A stretch of 64,000 nt of DNA from Rosa chinensis. Its lineage: Eukaryota > Streptophyta > Magnoliopsida > Rosales > Rosaceae. The notes beneath the pieces were generated by a model. It did not search any database. It worked only from the letters and a program-made list of their open reading frames with translations, and was not told where the DNA came from. The stretch is from assembly GCF_002994745.2 (NCBI RefSeq), contig NC_037091.1, positions 2,108,001 through 2,172,000 on the forward strand. The letters are read 5' to 3'. The position numbers and the translations under genes are program-made. Of the stretch, positions 1-11,574 are shown in pieces (position 1 is the stretch's first letter; each line of letters opens with the position of its first letter).

Positions 1-623
1 GATGAATTCAACAATGAGGAGAAGTACCACCTGAATGCAGCTAGAGTGGTATGTAGTAATTACAGAAATTCAGTTTTATCTTTTAAATACTGTTGGCATG
101 CTTTTGTGGAATTAAAATTCTATATCTGCTAAAAACAGGTAAAGCACATAAAGAAGTTCATACATACTGTGAACTTGACTAAGATGAGAATGCCGGGAGA
201 AAGCCAAGATCCCAATGTCACACGAGAAAAATGCAAAGGCGAAGATGATAACGAAAACCTGATTATTGTTGAAGAAGCAATGACCGAGGAAGAAAAACAA
301 ACCAGGAACTGGATCTTACAGAATAACGTTGCGGAGACAGAATATGAACTCTATGAAGACTTTGACTACCCACAACAGAACCCATCATCGTAAGTACATT
401 GAAGCAAAATATTTGTCATAATACTTGTATAACATTTGTCGTTGCTGCGTACATTACTAAACATGTCTAATTTTTTCTTCTTTACAGTGGTGATTGCGGT
501 CCCTTTATGCTTCATTACATGGAGAGCATTGTAAACAACGTAGAACCAACCAAGGAAGGTGGGGACAACATGAGAAAAAGACTGCTTAAGAGGTTCATGC
601 ACCTAGTATTGGGAAGAAAGTGA
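1..623 (+). CDS. Ulp1-like cysteine protease, C-terminal part (transposon-borne)
   Basis: This is the 3' end of a multi-exon gene that enters from outside the window. Visible exons are 1-48, 139-389 and 488-623, joined by GT/AG introns, with a TGA stop at 621-623. The joined phase gives the motif SSGDCGPFMLHYME, the signature around the catalytic cysteine of C48 (Ulp1/SENP) SUMO proteases; a conserved Gln lies just upstream in PQQNPSS. The catalytic His and Asp would be in upstream exons that are not visible. The exon before the active site is rich in acidic residues. It converges with the MULE transposase gene at 1598-8192. Ulp1 domains are known cargo or second genes of plant MULEs (for example the Arabidopsis Kaonashi type), so a transposon gene is more likely than a host SUMO protease. 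Family call is good; activity is unknown. Confidence 0.75.
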
Positions 624-835
624 GGCATGAGATTACATATTTATACATGTAGTTTTCATATCCGAAGAGTAGGGGTTGTACAGTTATCGTACTAGTCTAA
701 TCTTCAAACTATGTTGAAATAAACTGCATTATTAGATGATATAGTATACTGATGCTGACTTCAATTAGAAGCAGGCGCTTTACAAAAAATGCTCCAAATT
801 AGACATGTTACTACCTTATATGTCCAAGTAATCAT

Positions 836-1556
836 ATTACTGCCCCCCAGTAACCCAATTACTGGCCCCCAGTATTGTCACCCAATAAGCAATAACCCTG
901 ATGGAAAATTGAACTTGTGTTACGTCGATGCAATTTTAATCATCCCAAAACATAAGAATCTGACATGCTAAGGGGAAAATGTTTATTTGAGCCTGAATAC
1001 TAACAATTACTGCCCCCCAGTAACCCAATTACTGGCCCCCAGTATTGTCACCCAATAAGCAATAACCCTGATGGAAAATTGAACTTGTGTTACGTCGATG
1101 CAATTTTAATCATCCCAAAACATAAGAATCTGACAGTCGAAGGGGAAAATGTTTATTTGAGCCTGAATACTATCAATTACTGGCCCCCAGTAAACCAATT
1201 ACTGCCCCCCAGTATTGACACCCAATAAGCATTAAACCTGTTGGAGAATTAAACTTGTGATATGTAGATGAAATTTTATACTTCAATCATCCCAACAATA
1301 AGAATCTGACATGTGAATAGGAAAAAGTTTATTTCAGCCTGAATAAAAACAATTACTGGTACCCAATAATCCAATTACTGCCCCCCAGTATTGCCACCCA
1401 ATAATCACTAATCCTGTTGGAAAATTGAACTTGTGCTATGTAGATGCAATTTTTATCATCACAACAGTAAGAATCTGACATGTGAGATAAAAATGTTAAT
1501 TTGAGTATGAATATAAACAATTACTGTCCCCCAATAAACCAATTACTGCCCCCCAC
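836..1556. repeat. 170-bp tandem repeat between convergent MULE genes
   Basis: The phrase TTACTGCCCCCCAGTAA or a close variant starts a unit near 836, 1006, 1176, 1350 and 1520, a period of about 170 bp. The first two units are nearly identical and later ones diverge. Most units hold the inverted pair TACTGG-CCC-CCAGTA, which could form a short hairpin. The array lies between the stop of the Ulp1-like gene and the stop of the transposase gene. The same short motif returns beyond the other end of the transposase gene (8240-8500), so it may be a transposase-binding or 3'-end element. Confidence 0.85.
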
Positions 1557-2758
1557 TAGACATGTCAAACCCTAAAAACTCTCTACAGAAACATATACTA
1601 CTGCTGAACTAGAGGTTCAGTGCAGCTCAACTTGTTATGAGTACCCATTTTTCCACAACGACCACAACGAATCAGCTTCTTTTCAACCTCTCCAACCGAC
1701 TTGAACCGCTTCACCCTAGGCCTCCCGGGGGGCCTCTTCGCAAGGGGAGGTAATATACATTCAGAGGCAGAATCCGAAGAAGACATATCAACATTGGTTA
1801 TCGGATGGATAGGAAAACTGTAGCTCTTCTTGAACATACCAACATGAAAGTACTTATTAATATAATCATATACATTTTCAGAGGCAGCTTGTAATGCAGC
1901 AAGGCCGTGAGGACAAGGAAAACAATTGATCTACCATTTAACACATGAACACGCATGATCGGAAATGTTGACAACATATGAAAAGTCAGATCGAACCTCA
2001 TAAACTCCAGGACTTGAATAATGGACACTGAAACGACGAGATTTCTCCATCTGCACCTTCAACCTTTCCTCCATTTTGGGAGTTAGTTCTGTGGTCCAAC
2101 GTTCTGCTTCTTCCCTCCTTTTATCCGCCATCTCCATTTGTTTAATTCTTGTCTGGTCAAGCATACAGTAGACTGGCATCAAACGCTCAATTGCAATCCA
2201 AGAGTTAAATGATTCAGCAATCCCATTAGCCATAATTCCATATCGGTAGCTAGTATAAAATGCACGGCACCAATTTTCCACAGGCAATTCAGAAAGAAAA
2301 GGGTCAATAATATCAGCACCTCCAGCTGCTCTAAGCAACCGCAAATTGAAACGGTATTCCTTCTGTGTAGACGAATATGCAACCTTAAAAAACTTCTGCT
2401 TTACATCTTCTATCAGTTTTGAATTACCTTTACCCCTATATTTACTGGCAAGGTTTGCCACCAAGTGCTTGTAACAAAACAGATGAGGATTACCAGCAAA
2501 CACTACAAGAAAAAGTATTAATCATAGCACATCACTATAGCGTTTTTTCAGAAAATGCTATGAATTGTAAATTTAAAATATTTCAATAGCGTTTACAATT
2601 TATAAACGCTATGAAACGAATGCAAACGTCATAAAAAGATGCCCATCCACCGAAACCGCGAGCGGGCAACAAAAAATGAAAAGAGCGCGGAGTTGAATTT
2701 TTAAGTTGAGGTTGGAGCCTTTATCAAAATACCTTATCACAGACTAGGCCGCCAAAGA

Positions 2759-2790
<32 letters not shown>

Positions 2791-3009
2791 CCCAGAAAAT
2801 CCCAGCAACTCTTCGAATTCGATCATCTCTTCCCCAGGTAGCCCTTCTCCATTCTCTTCTATATTTATTCCCCCCTCTCTCACATCAGATACTTCATTTT
2901 GGTAATGTGATATAATTCTAGGGTTTAGTGGATGAATCAAAGTTTCAGAAATAGATTTGGGGCTATTTCTAATCTCTGCAATTTCGTGTATCCATTTTGG
3001 TGACAGGAG

Positions 3010-4535
3010 GTGTAGTGAATGGGTTGAGCAACGGCGTCACAGCTAGCACCATAAGCGTCGTTCTCAATCGTCTGTCGACCTTCCCGTCACCTGCATCAAA
3101 ATCGGTTCTCCCTATATATCCCTTTTCTTATTTCTATTTCAATCTTTGATGACTCTAAAGTGAAAAAGATGTATTTCTCTCCCACGAAATTTTATTAAAT
3201 TTGGTTCAAAAAATGAAATCAAAGATTAGATTGCATGAACTTGGATCTGGTTGTAATGGTTCTAAGATTAATGCTTTTATTTAATTACCTGTTTTATTTG
3301 ACAACAGTCTGCGGATCTGTATGATGGTAATACATCTATCCTTAGATATGGTATGGCTTTTGTTCTTGAGGATGGTGTAGAGGTACTAATTCACCCACTT
3401 TAGCCTTTTCCTTTCATTATATATAGTTGCCCATATTAATAATTGACCATTGCTTCTGCATATGACTCACACTGTGTTATAGCAATACTATTATGAAGCT
3501 TTTGAGCTGAAACTTTATTCCTAACAAGTTCATTTAGACTTGCATAACAAAGTAAGCTACCATGTCAGAACAGAGGTAATATTCAACTAAAAATCTGCAG
3601 TTTTACTTCTCCTATGGCAGTGGCTGACCAATTCGCAACTTTCCATCATACATGCACAAGTCATTGTTCATGTATTGTTGGTGAACAGATGCTTCAAATT
3701 CTATAGAAGAAATACTTTATGCTGCATCCCAAACTTTTTTGCTAAGAGCCTTGGTATTTGTATAATATATAGATCAAATATATAAGTGAAGGCCAGGAAA
3801 CAATGGTGGAATATTTTCACACTTTTTCATATAAAAAAATATCTCATACTTGCTTCAACACTGATGGGCATTAAAATTGAGCAAAATTAATGCTAGCTAA
3901 TGAGATCATTTTTGTCTTTCTTTTAGTTGGCATTTACGGAATTGCATTCAACAAACAAGAACAACGGAATAGCATAACCTTTCACAGGTTAGGTAATCTT
4001 GGTTTTGTCCTATTTTCATTGTAGCTCTTATTTTATCTATCTGCTGACCCGTATATTTTTTTTCTATTAGCTCCTTGTGGTTGCAGTTCATTCCCCTGTA
4101 GTATTAGTTTCTTTGTGTGTATATATAATTGCTCCAGATACAAACCAACTATGTTCCTCTACTATAATTGGTAAGGCCCAAGTTGAACCTTTTGATTTAT
4201 AATGTCTTATTCATCTTAAACATGCATTTCAATGCAGGTATTGATCCCAAAATGGGTCGAGACCTAGTAGCTCAGAAAATAAAAGAGTGTATTTTTTTTC
4301 TTCAATAAAAATTTATTCAATTTCGTTCAAATTGATAAAATCAAAGAATAACTCTCGAATATACTTGGGTATCTGTTTGTCATCGTAATGGGTTCCAAGA
4401 TTACTGCTTTAAGTTAATTACTTTGCTTTATTTGACAGAAATATGCAAATCCATATTTGAATACGGATGCTGATCATGTCTTCCTTTGAACATGGAGTTG
4501 TTTTTGTTCTTGATAATGGTGGAGAGGTGCTTTAC
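3010..4535 (+). other. Duplicated exon-like block inside CACTA 1
   Basis: Two exon-like segments bounded by AG and GT lie at about 3308-3380 and 4439-4526. The first reads SADLYDGN...YGMAFVLEDGVE and the second ends GVVFVLDNGGE. Their upstream intron sequences also match each other (3160-3307 and 4300-4438), so this is an internal DNA duplication of about 1.1 kb. A further exon-like piece at 3007-3105 reads GVVNGLSNGVTASTISVV. I do not recognise the protein. It may be captured host sequence. Confidence 0.35.
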
Positions 4536-6404
4536 CCTTTAACTTTTTTCTTAATTTTTTGTAATACACCTACTTGTCTTCATAGTTTACTCACGTTAAT
4601 AATTCACTTCAACTGTGGCCTCTAAACTGTCCAGTGTCCAAACTAGTAGTAAGCAGTTAGGCACCCACAGATTACCTAAGGCAAAAGGGCAATAGGCAAA
4701 AGACCAAAGGTTCTCTTTTACTCGTATAAACTTCTTTCAAGTTTCAATTATTAATGGCAAAAACAAATCCTCCTTTATAAATTTGATTATTGTTTCTTTT
4801 CTCTCAGAGAATCAAAACCCATTACATAAACATAGAGAATTACAAAACTGTAGCAAACCCAAATCCAAGACACCCATAAAGCTCAGCTCTTCAAAGCACT
4901 TGAAGACTTGAGCTACTAGCCTCTGGTACCCTTCAATCCCTAGTCAATAAAGATCATGATTTTTCTTTGTTTTTAACTTATATTCTTTCTCATAATTGTG
5001 GCTGATATTCTCTGCCGTCTATGTTTGACTGGTGGGTTTTCTTCTCTCTAGAATAAGCAGAAGGAAATCTTTCTGCCCTTTGATTGGTTTGGTAAGGTAA
5101 AGCTGGTTTTTGAGGCCTATTGGTTCCATTGTTGTTAAAGTTCAAAGCTTTAGAGGCAAATTGTTTTCTTTGGTACCAAGAAAAGGAGTCTACCTGCATT
5201 TGATTGTGTATTTTGGAAGAGGTTTTGATCTTAACTTTGTTTTTGGCATATTTGAAGGGTTTAATCCAACGAGGGAGTATGGTGGGATTTGCATATCCTC
5301 TTGGTTTCATGTCCACCAGTGGCTATGTCATCCCAAACAAAGAGTTTCACTGGTTGGCTTATGCCCTTTTTGGCATGCTTCTCTGCAAAATTGTAAGTAC
5401 CAATCGCTTAGTTATTTTTTTTCCATGGTCTGAATGTCTAAGTTGGTATTTACTGTAGAAAGAAAATATCTTTGAGGCACTTGGTTATCAGTTGTTAAAT
5501 CATGTTATGGAATAGTCAGAAGTGAATTAATATGTGGTTTTTCAGTTTTCCATGTTTTGACCCTTCAAATTCATATGTGGTTGACTAGTAATTCTCAGGC
5601 ATAACTTCTATATCTGGGTGATGTTAAAATTTAGCAAAAGATACAATCAGCTATGAGCTTTAGAGAGAGAAAGCTTTTTGAGAAATTCTTACTGCCATTT
5701 TTTTTTTTTTGGGTGACTTCAGAGTAACTTCAGAGACTTTGATACATGTAATGTGGACTTGATTACCCACTTGTGGTTTCCATTTAGGGACTGAAAGTTA
5801 AAGGAAAACAAAATTTTGGTATGAGTTTGGAAAGAAATTTTTTTAAATGTTCATTATATGATTGAGAGGATAAATTAAATTCAGTAGTTCTGTTTCCATA
5901 GCTCCAAAATTAGGTTCTTTCTGTAAGATCATTTATTGCTGAAGAAGTTATGTGTTCTATCTATTAGAGATCCTAGTTACTCCCGGATAGAAGTAAGAAT
6001 GCAACATGCATCTCTTTTACCTTGTAGTTTTGAACTTGATTAAATTCTGCTCTTGAAGGTTTACAAATTAACAGGTCTTATTAGCCTTCAAAGCTTCAAG
6101 GAATATCAGAAATTGAGCTAAGTTTCATGTGGACAATCGAAAGAAAGCCCAAGACGATTGCTGGTGGGTTAATTCTAGCAAGATTTGTATCATTAATATA
6201 GAAGGAAAATACCAGCTTGTTGGATGAGATATGAAGTGCTTGTGTAATTTAGGGATGTCACTTTGTATATTTGTTACTCTTGAGATTATTAATGAAAATG
6301 CTGCATTTTTGATGTGAAAACTTATTATTGTATTTCCAAGACATTGTGACAATGTATTGTACATATTTATGCAACAAATATAGGACAGTATCACCATAAA
6401 AATG

Positions 6405-6715
6405 CTATTGAATGATGAACAATAGCGTTTTTTATATGTTGTAGCATAAGCAGTTATAGCATTTCGTAAATGCTATGGATTGTTTAATATAGCAGTTCAT
6501 TAAATGCTATGGAATGTTTAACATAGCGTTTATGAAATGCTATTAAAAGTCTATACAATAGCGTTTCCAAAATGCTATGAATGTTGATCTTTTCATAGCG
6601 TTTGCGGAAACGCTATGATAGACCTCAGACCTATTATAGCTGTGGCAGACATAGCGTTTACTAAAACGCTATCATATCCTACGATAGCGTTTTTTGAGCG
6701 CTATAAATGAAAGTT
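6405..6715. repeat. Subterminal repeats of CACTA 1
   Basis: The word ATAGCGTTT or its complement AAACGCTAT, with variants such as ATAGCATTT and AATGCTAT, occurs about ten times in both orientations. The same words occur at the left end (2537-2615). Dense short subterminal repeats are the binding sites of TNPA-like proteins in CACTA elements. Confidence 0.85.
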
Positions 6716-7089
6716 TATGGTGTAGTGAAAAACCTTATCGAAAGCGCTCAACAATCCAACACCTCGATCACTAATAAATGTGATAACTCTCCCTTGAGGT
6801 TCAAGCAGACTCTTCAAATGTTTGAAAAAGAATGTCCAGTTTGCATCTGTCTCTGAATCACAAAAACATATAGCTAGAGGATAGAAACCTGCATAAAACA
6901 TATCACAGTAAAATCAGTCTACTGGGGGTCAATAATGTTGTTATTGCACGGCAGTACAATGTCACAACGTCGCACAGCAATGTAAAAATGATATATATCA
7001 CAATGAAAGAAACTAAAACAAGAAATATTAAGTTCACAGATGAAACTATAACAAACGCCAATATTACTGGGGGACAAGAATAAATTTAT

Positions 7090-7105
7090 GGGGGGGGGGG
7101 GGGGG
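7090..7105. repeat. Poly-G run (16 G) in MULE transposase intron
   Basis: An uninterrupted run of 16 G lies in the intron between transposase exons 1 and 2. The length may be unreliable in any assembly. Confidence 0.9.
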
Positions 7106-8239
7106 AATAAACAATTCAGTTACCTTGATTCCCATTCCTTCCAGCTGCAGACAGAATCTGCCCCTTGTAAATGCTTTTACCAAACGTTCCATCAACATAC
7201 AACACTGGCAAACATAATTGGAAGCCTTCTACACAACCTCCGTAAGCTACGAAAAGCCTCTGAAAATGATTTGAAGATGGTTCAACCTCCAACACAAAAG
7301 AAGAGCCGGGGACGTTACTCTGCAAAACAGCTTCCTTATACCAAGATAACTTGCTGAACGTGTCTGCATCAGAACCATAAATCGCTTCCTTGGCCCGATG
7401 CTTTGCTTTCAAGGCAACCTTGTATGAAATATCAAACCCATATGTTGATTTAAACTTGCTCATAATCTCCCTTGGCTTCAATGAAAGATTAAAACTAACA
7501 TCAGAAGCAATGCAAGTCTTGACAACCTTGGACCCCAAAAGCTTGTGTTTTTGAGTCCTAACTACACCCTTGCAAGTGTGAGTATTATTCAACTCTGTGA
7601 TATACAGGCAACCATTGGCAGATGATGAAAAAGCACGAAGATGCCAATCACAACCTTCCGTTCCAACATTTGCACAGACTGCATGAATACGGTCCAGATC
7701 ATTTCTCAGGAATACAAACTCGAAACCAACTGCAATTGCATACTTCCTGAGCTTTTCACGGAGCTCAACAGCGCCATGAAACTTATCCCCGACATTATGG
7801 ATATAAGAACTCCACTCATCAGACAAATACGTCTTGTGAACTTCAGTCCTGAATGCATCACCCAAATAATCATCTTCATCAATAACTTCCGAACCACTAT
7901 CCACCGAACCGTTTCTCCTAAAACCTCCCCCAACCTTTAAAATTGAAATATCGACACACTCTAGCCTATGTATCCTGGCAGAGCAAAACAGCATCTGGAA
8001 ATCACGATCATTACGCAGAAAACAGACTTCACAACCTGGGACTGAATACTGAAGCTCAACATTATCAGTTGGGAAAAACTGGAATGTACGGAAAATGTCT
8101 TCATACAACTCAGAGTAGTCCATGCATTGATTCAAAGGAATCATATAACCTTTGCCAGAGTAAAGGCACCTAGCAACCAGAGGATCAGCCATAGACCTGC
8201 GAAGAAAACACAGGCAGACGAATCTATTATTAAAACCTA

Positions 8240-8500
8240 AAACACATATTACTGCCCCCCAGTAAACTGAATACTGGCCCCCAATACACCGATTACTGGT
8301 CCCCAGTAATATAGTCAAAACAGCCATAAAAAATTTGTAAGACGTAATAAATTGCAATGTATCGTTGAACAAAATTATTGGCCCCCACTAGAAATATTAC
8401 TGCCTCCCAAGATTATCAGTAAGCAACAATTATAGATACTAAAATATCGTTGAACAACATTATTGGCCCCCACTAGAAATATTACTGCCTCCCACTAGAA
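8240..8500. repeat. Dispersed TACTGGCCCCCAGTA-like motifs, 5' of the transposase
   Basis: Variants of ACTGCCCCCCAGTA and TTACTGGTCCCCAGTAAT recur, and a 63-bp stretch around TTATTGGCCCCCACTAGAAA is duplicated (about 8370-8430 and 8456-8500). They match the motif of the tandem array at 836-1556, placing related repeats at both ends of the transposase gene. Confidence 0.7.
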
Positions 8501-9484
8501 TGCACTCAGAACTACCGCAACACTCCGGGTACCAGCTCAACCACAAAATCCAAACATGAATTCACCGAAAGAAACACCAAAATAATACAGAAACTCAAAA
8601 CTAACACAATGCACTCAAAAACACCTGGAAGTTCAAAACCAAAATTACAAAAACAATTCATATCCAAAACAAACACCTGGAAGCTCTGATACATAAAATT
8701 CAGTTCGAAAATAAGACAACAATTCGTACAAAAAAAATCCTAAAATCAAACATATTAAACAGAGCTAAAAGCCAAACGGATTAGATAGAGGTAAAGAAAC
8801 AAAAGCAAACCTCAGTGGAGGAACACAAAGAGCATCTGGATCACGATCCATGTGAAAATCACAGCAAAATTCTTCTCTATATGAATCGCAAGACTACTAC
8901 CACCAGCTCTAAATATAAATCGCAGGAGGTTCACATACCAAAATCGCCGTAGAGCTTCGACAACCGGGACCAGGACGCTTCTCTCCCCTGCCTATATAAA
9001 TTGCACAGTTCCTCTCTCTCTCTCTCTAAAATGATAGAGCTCCACACTCAAACCCGGAGAGCTTCTCTCTCTACATATACAGACGAACCTCTCTCACTAA
9101 AATCGGAGAGCTTCGCTCCATAAATCACGTTTCTGTTACGATTTCAAAACGAAACTTATTCAGTTATAGAGGTTTCAGTTATAGAGGGGCAAAAGCGTCC
9201 ACAAAAATGAATAAAACAGCCACATGTTGAAAAAGTTGGGTAATTGGGGTTTAAAAAAGAAAACTGATGATTAAGTGGGCAATCTCTTAGAGTGTTTGGG
9301 TAAATGGGGTCAAATGTCACAGAAATGGGGTAAATGATCATTTCCCCCTAAAAAACATAGCAATTTCTATTGGAAGCACAAGTATTGTTTTAATACAGTT
9401 TTCTTCAAGGTCTCAATAAGAAATTATATTCAATAAAAAATGCTTTCCTAATTGAAAAACACAAAACATTATTAATAGACTTAC

Positions 9485-11242
9485 TATATTATTTGTTAGA
9501 ACGTCGTAGACATCTTCTTCACTCCACACTCTGCTGCGTTTCCCAGGTTCATCAGGTGACTCTTGATGCACTATGTCTTTACCCATTTCTTCTATCAAGT
9601 CATGCATCCAAATCCAACCACCATTGTAATTCTCATCGTCAATTCTTATTAAGGCTTTTTCTTGGAGTTGTGCAATACCAATCATCATTGTTTTGTGGTC
9701 GTAGCAAGCTTCTAGTATTGGTTTCACACGGGCTACATGCTTACCTTTAAAGAAGCAAGCGATGTCAAGAAATAGTCCTTTTAAATCTGCTTCTAGAGCA
9801 TCATAACTTAGTTTGAGAACGTCTTGTATCTTTGCCTGAGGGCCTCCTTTACAACTACCTATTATAGCTTTCCACTCCTCTATGCTTCTACGAAATAGAT
9901 GAGAGCCTAAGACTATCAAAGCTAATGGAAGGCCTTGGGCATAGCGTATAACATGTTGTGCAAGTTTCAGATAATCGCTTGGAGGTTCAATTCTTTTGAA
10001 TGCATGCAAGCTAAACAACTCCAAAGCATGATGATCATCTAACATCTTGACCTCATATACTTGATTAACTTGATGAGCAATTAGCCAACGTTTATCTCTT
10101 GTTGTTATGAGAATTCTACTGCCTGGACTAAAACAATCAGGGGATGGAACTAAGTTATGTAATTGGCTAGAATGACTCACATCATCAAGGATTAAGAGAA
10201 CTTTTTTATGTTGCATCCTCGTCTTTATAAAACTTAGTCCTTCATCAACATTGTGCACCTTCAAAGTTGAGTTTAATATATGAGACAAAAGTGTCTCTTG
10301 CAGTTGGGTTATGCCTTTTGATCTAACATCCGCCAAGAAACAACTACCTTCAAACTTATGGCTAATTGAATTAAACACATCCTTCGCAATTGTAGTCTTT
10401 CCTATTCCACCAGGCCCCCATATGCCAACCATGTTATTCTCATCGGCATCTAAAAGTTTGTTGACCTCTTCTCTACAAGACTCTAAGCCAATTGGATGAT
10501 CAGCAACGTGCAGCTCACATAAAGGGTTTATTACTTGGGCGAACAAATCCTCAACAATTTCCTCGATAAATTCAGTCTCGTACCTATGAAATTAAAAGCA
10601 CATATAGGAAATCAAATAAAGTAGAAGATTAATATATGGATTTTTCAATATAAATAAAAAATAGGCTAACTAATCAACTAGCTAGTGGGTTGGGTTAAAA
10701 ACATACCGGCCCTCCTCGAAAGTCCATCCAGACAAATTTGCTGCTTCCTCAAGAGCCTTCCTCCATTTGCCGATGCTATCCTTGTATTTGCATTGATTAA
10801 GCGTAGCACATGCGTCAAGAGCCTTCCTCCATTTGCCGATGCTATCCTTGTATTTGCATTGATCAAGCGTAGCAAATGCATCACCGAAAGCACCTGTTTG
10901 GTGTCGTACATCAGAGGGAGCCACCTTGTAGAAAACTGCTCTAAACTTCTGTCCTTTGGATTTTCTACAGTCAAGTATCTTGACCAGTTCGTCTAAGCAC
11001 CACCTTGAGGAAGCATAATTTTGAGAGAAGACGACGATTAAAACTCTGGACTCCTCAATTGCTTTGAGGAGCTCTTGTGATATGTCTTCTCCTCTGCTAA
11101 GCTTATCATCTCTAAAGGTCTTGATTCCCCTCAGACACAAAGCGTTGTACAAATGATCTGTAAAATCATAGCGCGTATCCTCGCCTCGGAAACACAGGAA
11201 GACCTCGTTTGTGTAATGATTTCAGTGATCAGTGGAAGCCAT
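9485..11242 (-). pseudogene. TNL1: TIR-NB-ARC receptor gene, disrupted
   Basis: Exon 1 (10707-11242) encodes a TIR domain and exon 2 (9485-10583) a complete NB-ARC. Joined they stay in frame (1635 bp). NB-ARC motifs are present: P-loop GPGGIGKTT, kinase-2 LLILDDVS, RNBS-B SRILITTRD, GLPLAL and MHD in WMHDLIEEMG. Defects: seven codons after the ATG, TGA at 11222-11224 replaces the CGA of TNL3; about 50 bp of the Ser-rich leader are missing; a 66-bp in-frame tandem duplication sits in the last TIR helix; and a MULE fills the following intron at 9349, so LRR exons, if any, lie outside the window. The TIR glutamate of the WCLDEL motif, catalytic for NAD cleavage in this family, is retained. It looks dead as a full-length receptor; an internal start downstream of the stop cannot be excluded. 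Confidence 0.88.
10751..10882 (-). repeat. 66-bp tandem duplication in TNL1 TIR exon
   Basis: The segment from 10751 repeats from 10817 (period 66 bp, 22 codons, in frame). It duplicates a peptide around CKYKDSIGKWRKAL, the last helix of the TIR domain. TNL2, TNL3 and the TNL4 fragment have one copy. Confidence 0.9.
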
Positions 11243-11574
11243 ATTTTGCTTTGATTTGCTTTGCCCCATCTGTTGAATGTTGGCTTCCTATTGATCTGCC
11301 TTCCTGGAGTTTGTATTGTAGATCTAAGATCTCAACTCTCAAGAAGATAGTGTCTTGGTGCCTGCTGCAATGTGAATGTGAGGTTGAAAATGGACTAAAT
11401 CAGAACCTCTATGAGCCTTGTTCTTCTTTCTTTGCAATTTCTCTTTCACGTTTTCTTTTTAGACTTGGACTAAAATTATCTTGGAAGACTCTTTTTTCTT
11501 TTTTTTCAGAGGTGATGACTTTCTTGGAAAATCATTACTTTGACGCTTGATGGAGCAAGGAAACGTCTGGTCTA

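Larger units (their letters stand above)
2501..6727. mobile_element. CACTA-type DNA transposon 1, nested in MULE transposase
   Basis: The left end is CACTACAAGAAAAA and the right end is ATGGTGTAGTG, so the termini are CACTAC/GTAGTG. A 3-bp target duplication AAA flanks it (2498-2500 and 6728-6730). Excising it with one AAA copy restores the transposase frame exactly (DKVF joined to AGNPH). No TNPD-type transposase ORF is seen, so it is probably non-autonomous. The inner 2.8-6.1 kb looks like intron-containing plant sequence with a (CT)n leader at 2765-2790, but no protein family is recognised; the ORF at 5110-5433 is not supported by any motif. Confidence 0.92.
1598..8192 (-). pseudogene. MULE transposase (MURA-like), split by CACTA and one stop codon
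   Basis: Exon 7124-8192 starts at MADPLVARC and carries the MuDR N-terminal domain. It is spliced to 6728-6888 and continues, after removal of the CACTA element and one AAA target copy, at 2497-1598. The reassembled length is 709 codons. The DDE triad is visible: YVDGTFGK (exon 1), FISDRGVG (exon 2) and GIAESFNSW (exon 3). A CYKH motif, a SWIM finger (CSC...CPH) and a C-terminal CGRCGKMGTH zinc knuckle follow. An in-frame TAG at 1931-1933 interrupts the SWIM finger between its two cysteine pairs; the frame is open on both sides. Role: excision and insertion of the MULE in the nucleus. The insertion and the stop make this copy non-functional as it stands. Confidence 0.9.
1..9349. mobile_element. 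MULE (Mutator-like) element, left end outside window
   Basis: The element holds a MULE transposase (-) and a Ulp1-like gene (+). The right end is placed at about 9349 because sequence from about 9350 on (catagcaatttctattgg) matches the TNL2 intron at 30165-30184, whereas sequence before it does not. The last 200 bp are rich in GGGTAAATG-like words and end in a TCATTTCCCCCTA motif, typical of plant MULE terminal repeats. The left terminus and the 9-bp target duplication cannot be seen. The insertion lies in the intron after the NB-ARC exon of TNL1. The 5' flank 8193-9349 holds CT-rich leader-like sequence and no other gene. Confidence 0.7.

Noticed and set aside
5110..5458. ORFs in CACTA 1 with hydrophobic stretches
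   Set aside because: No recognisable family, no conserved splice context, and overlapping frames on both strands are equally open.
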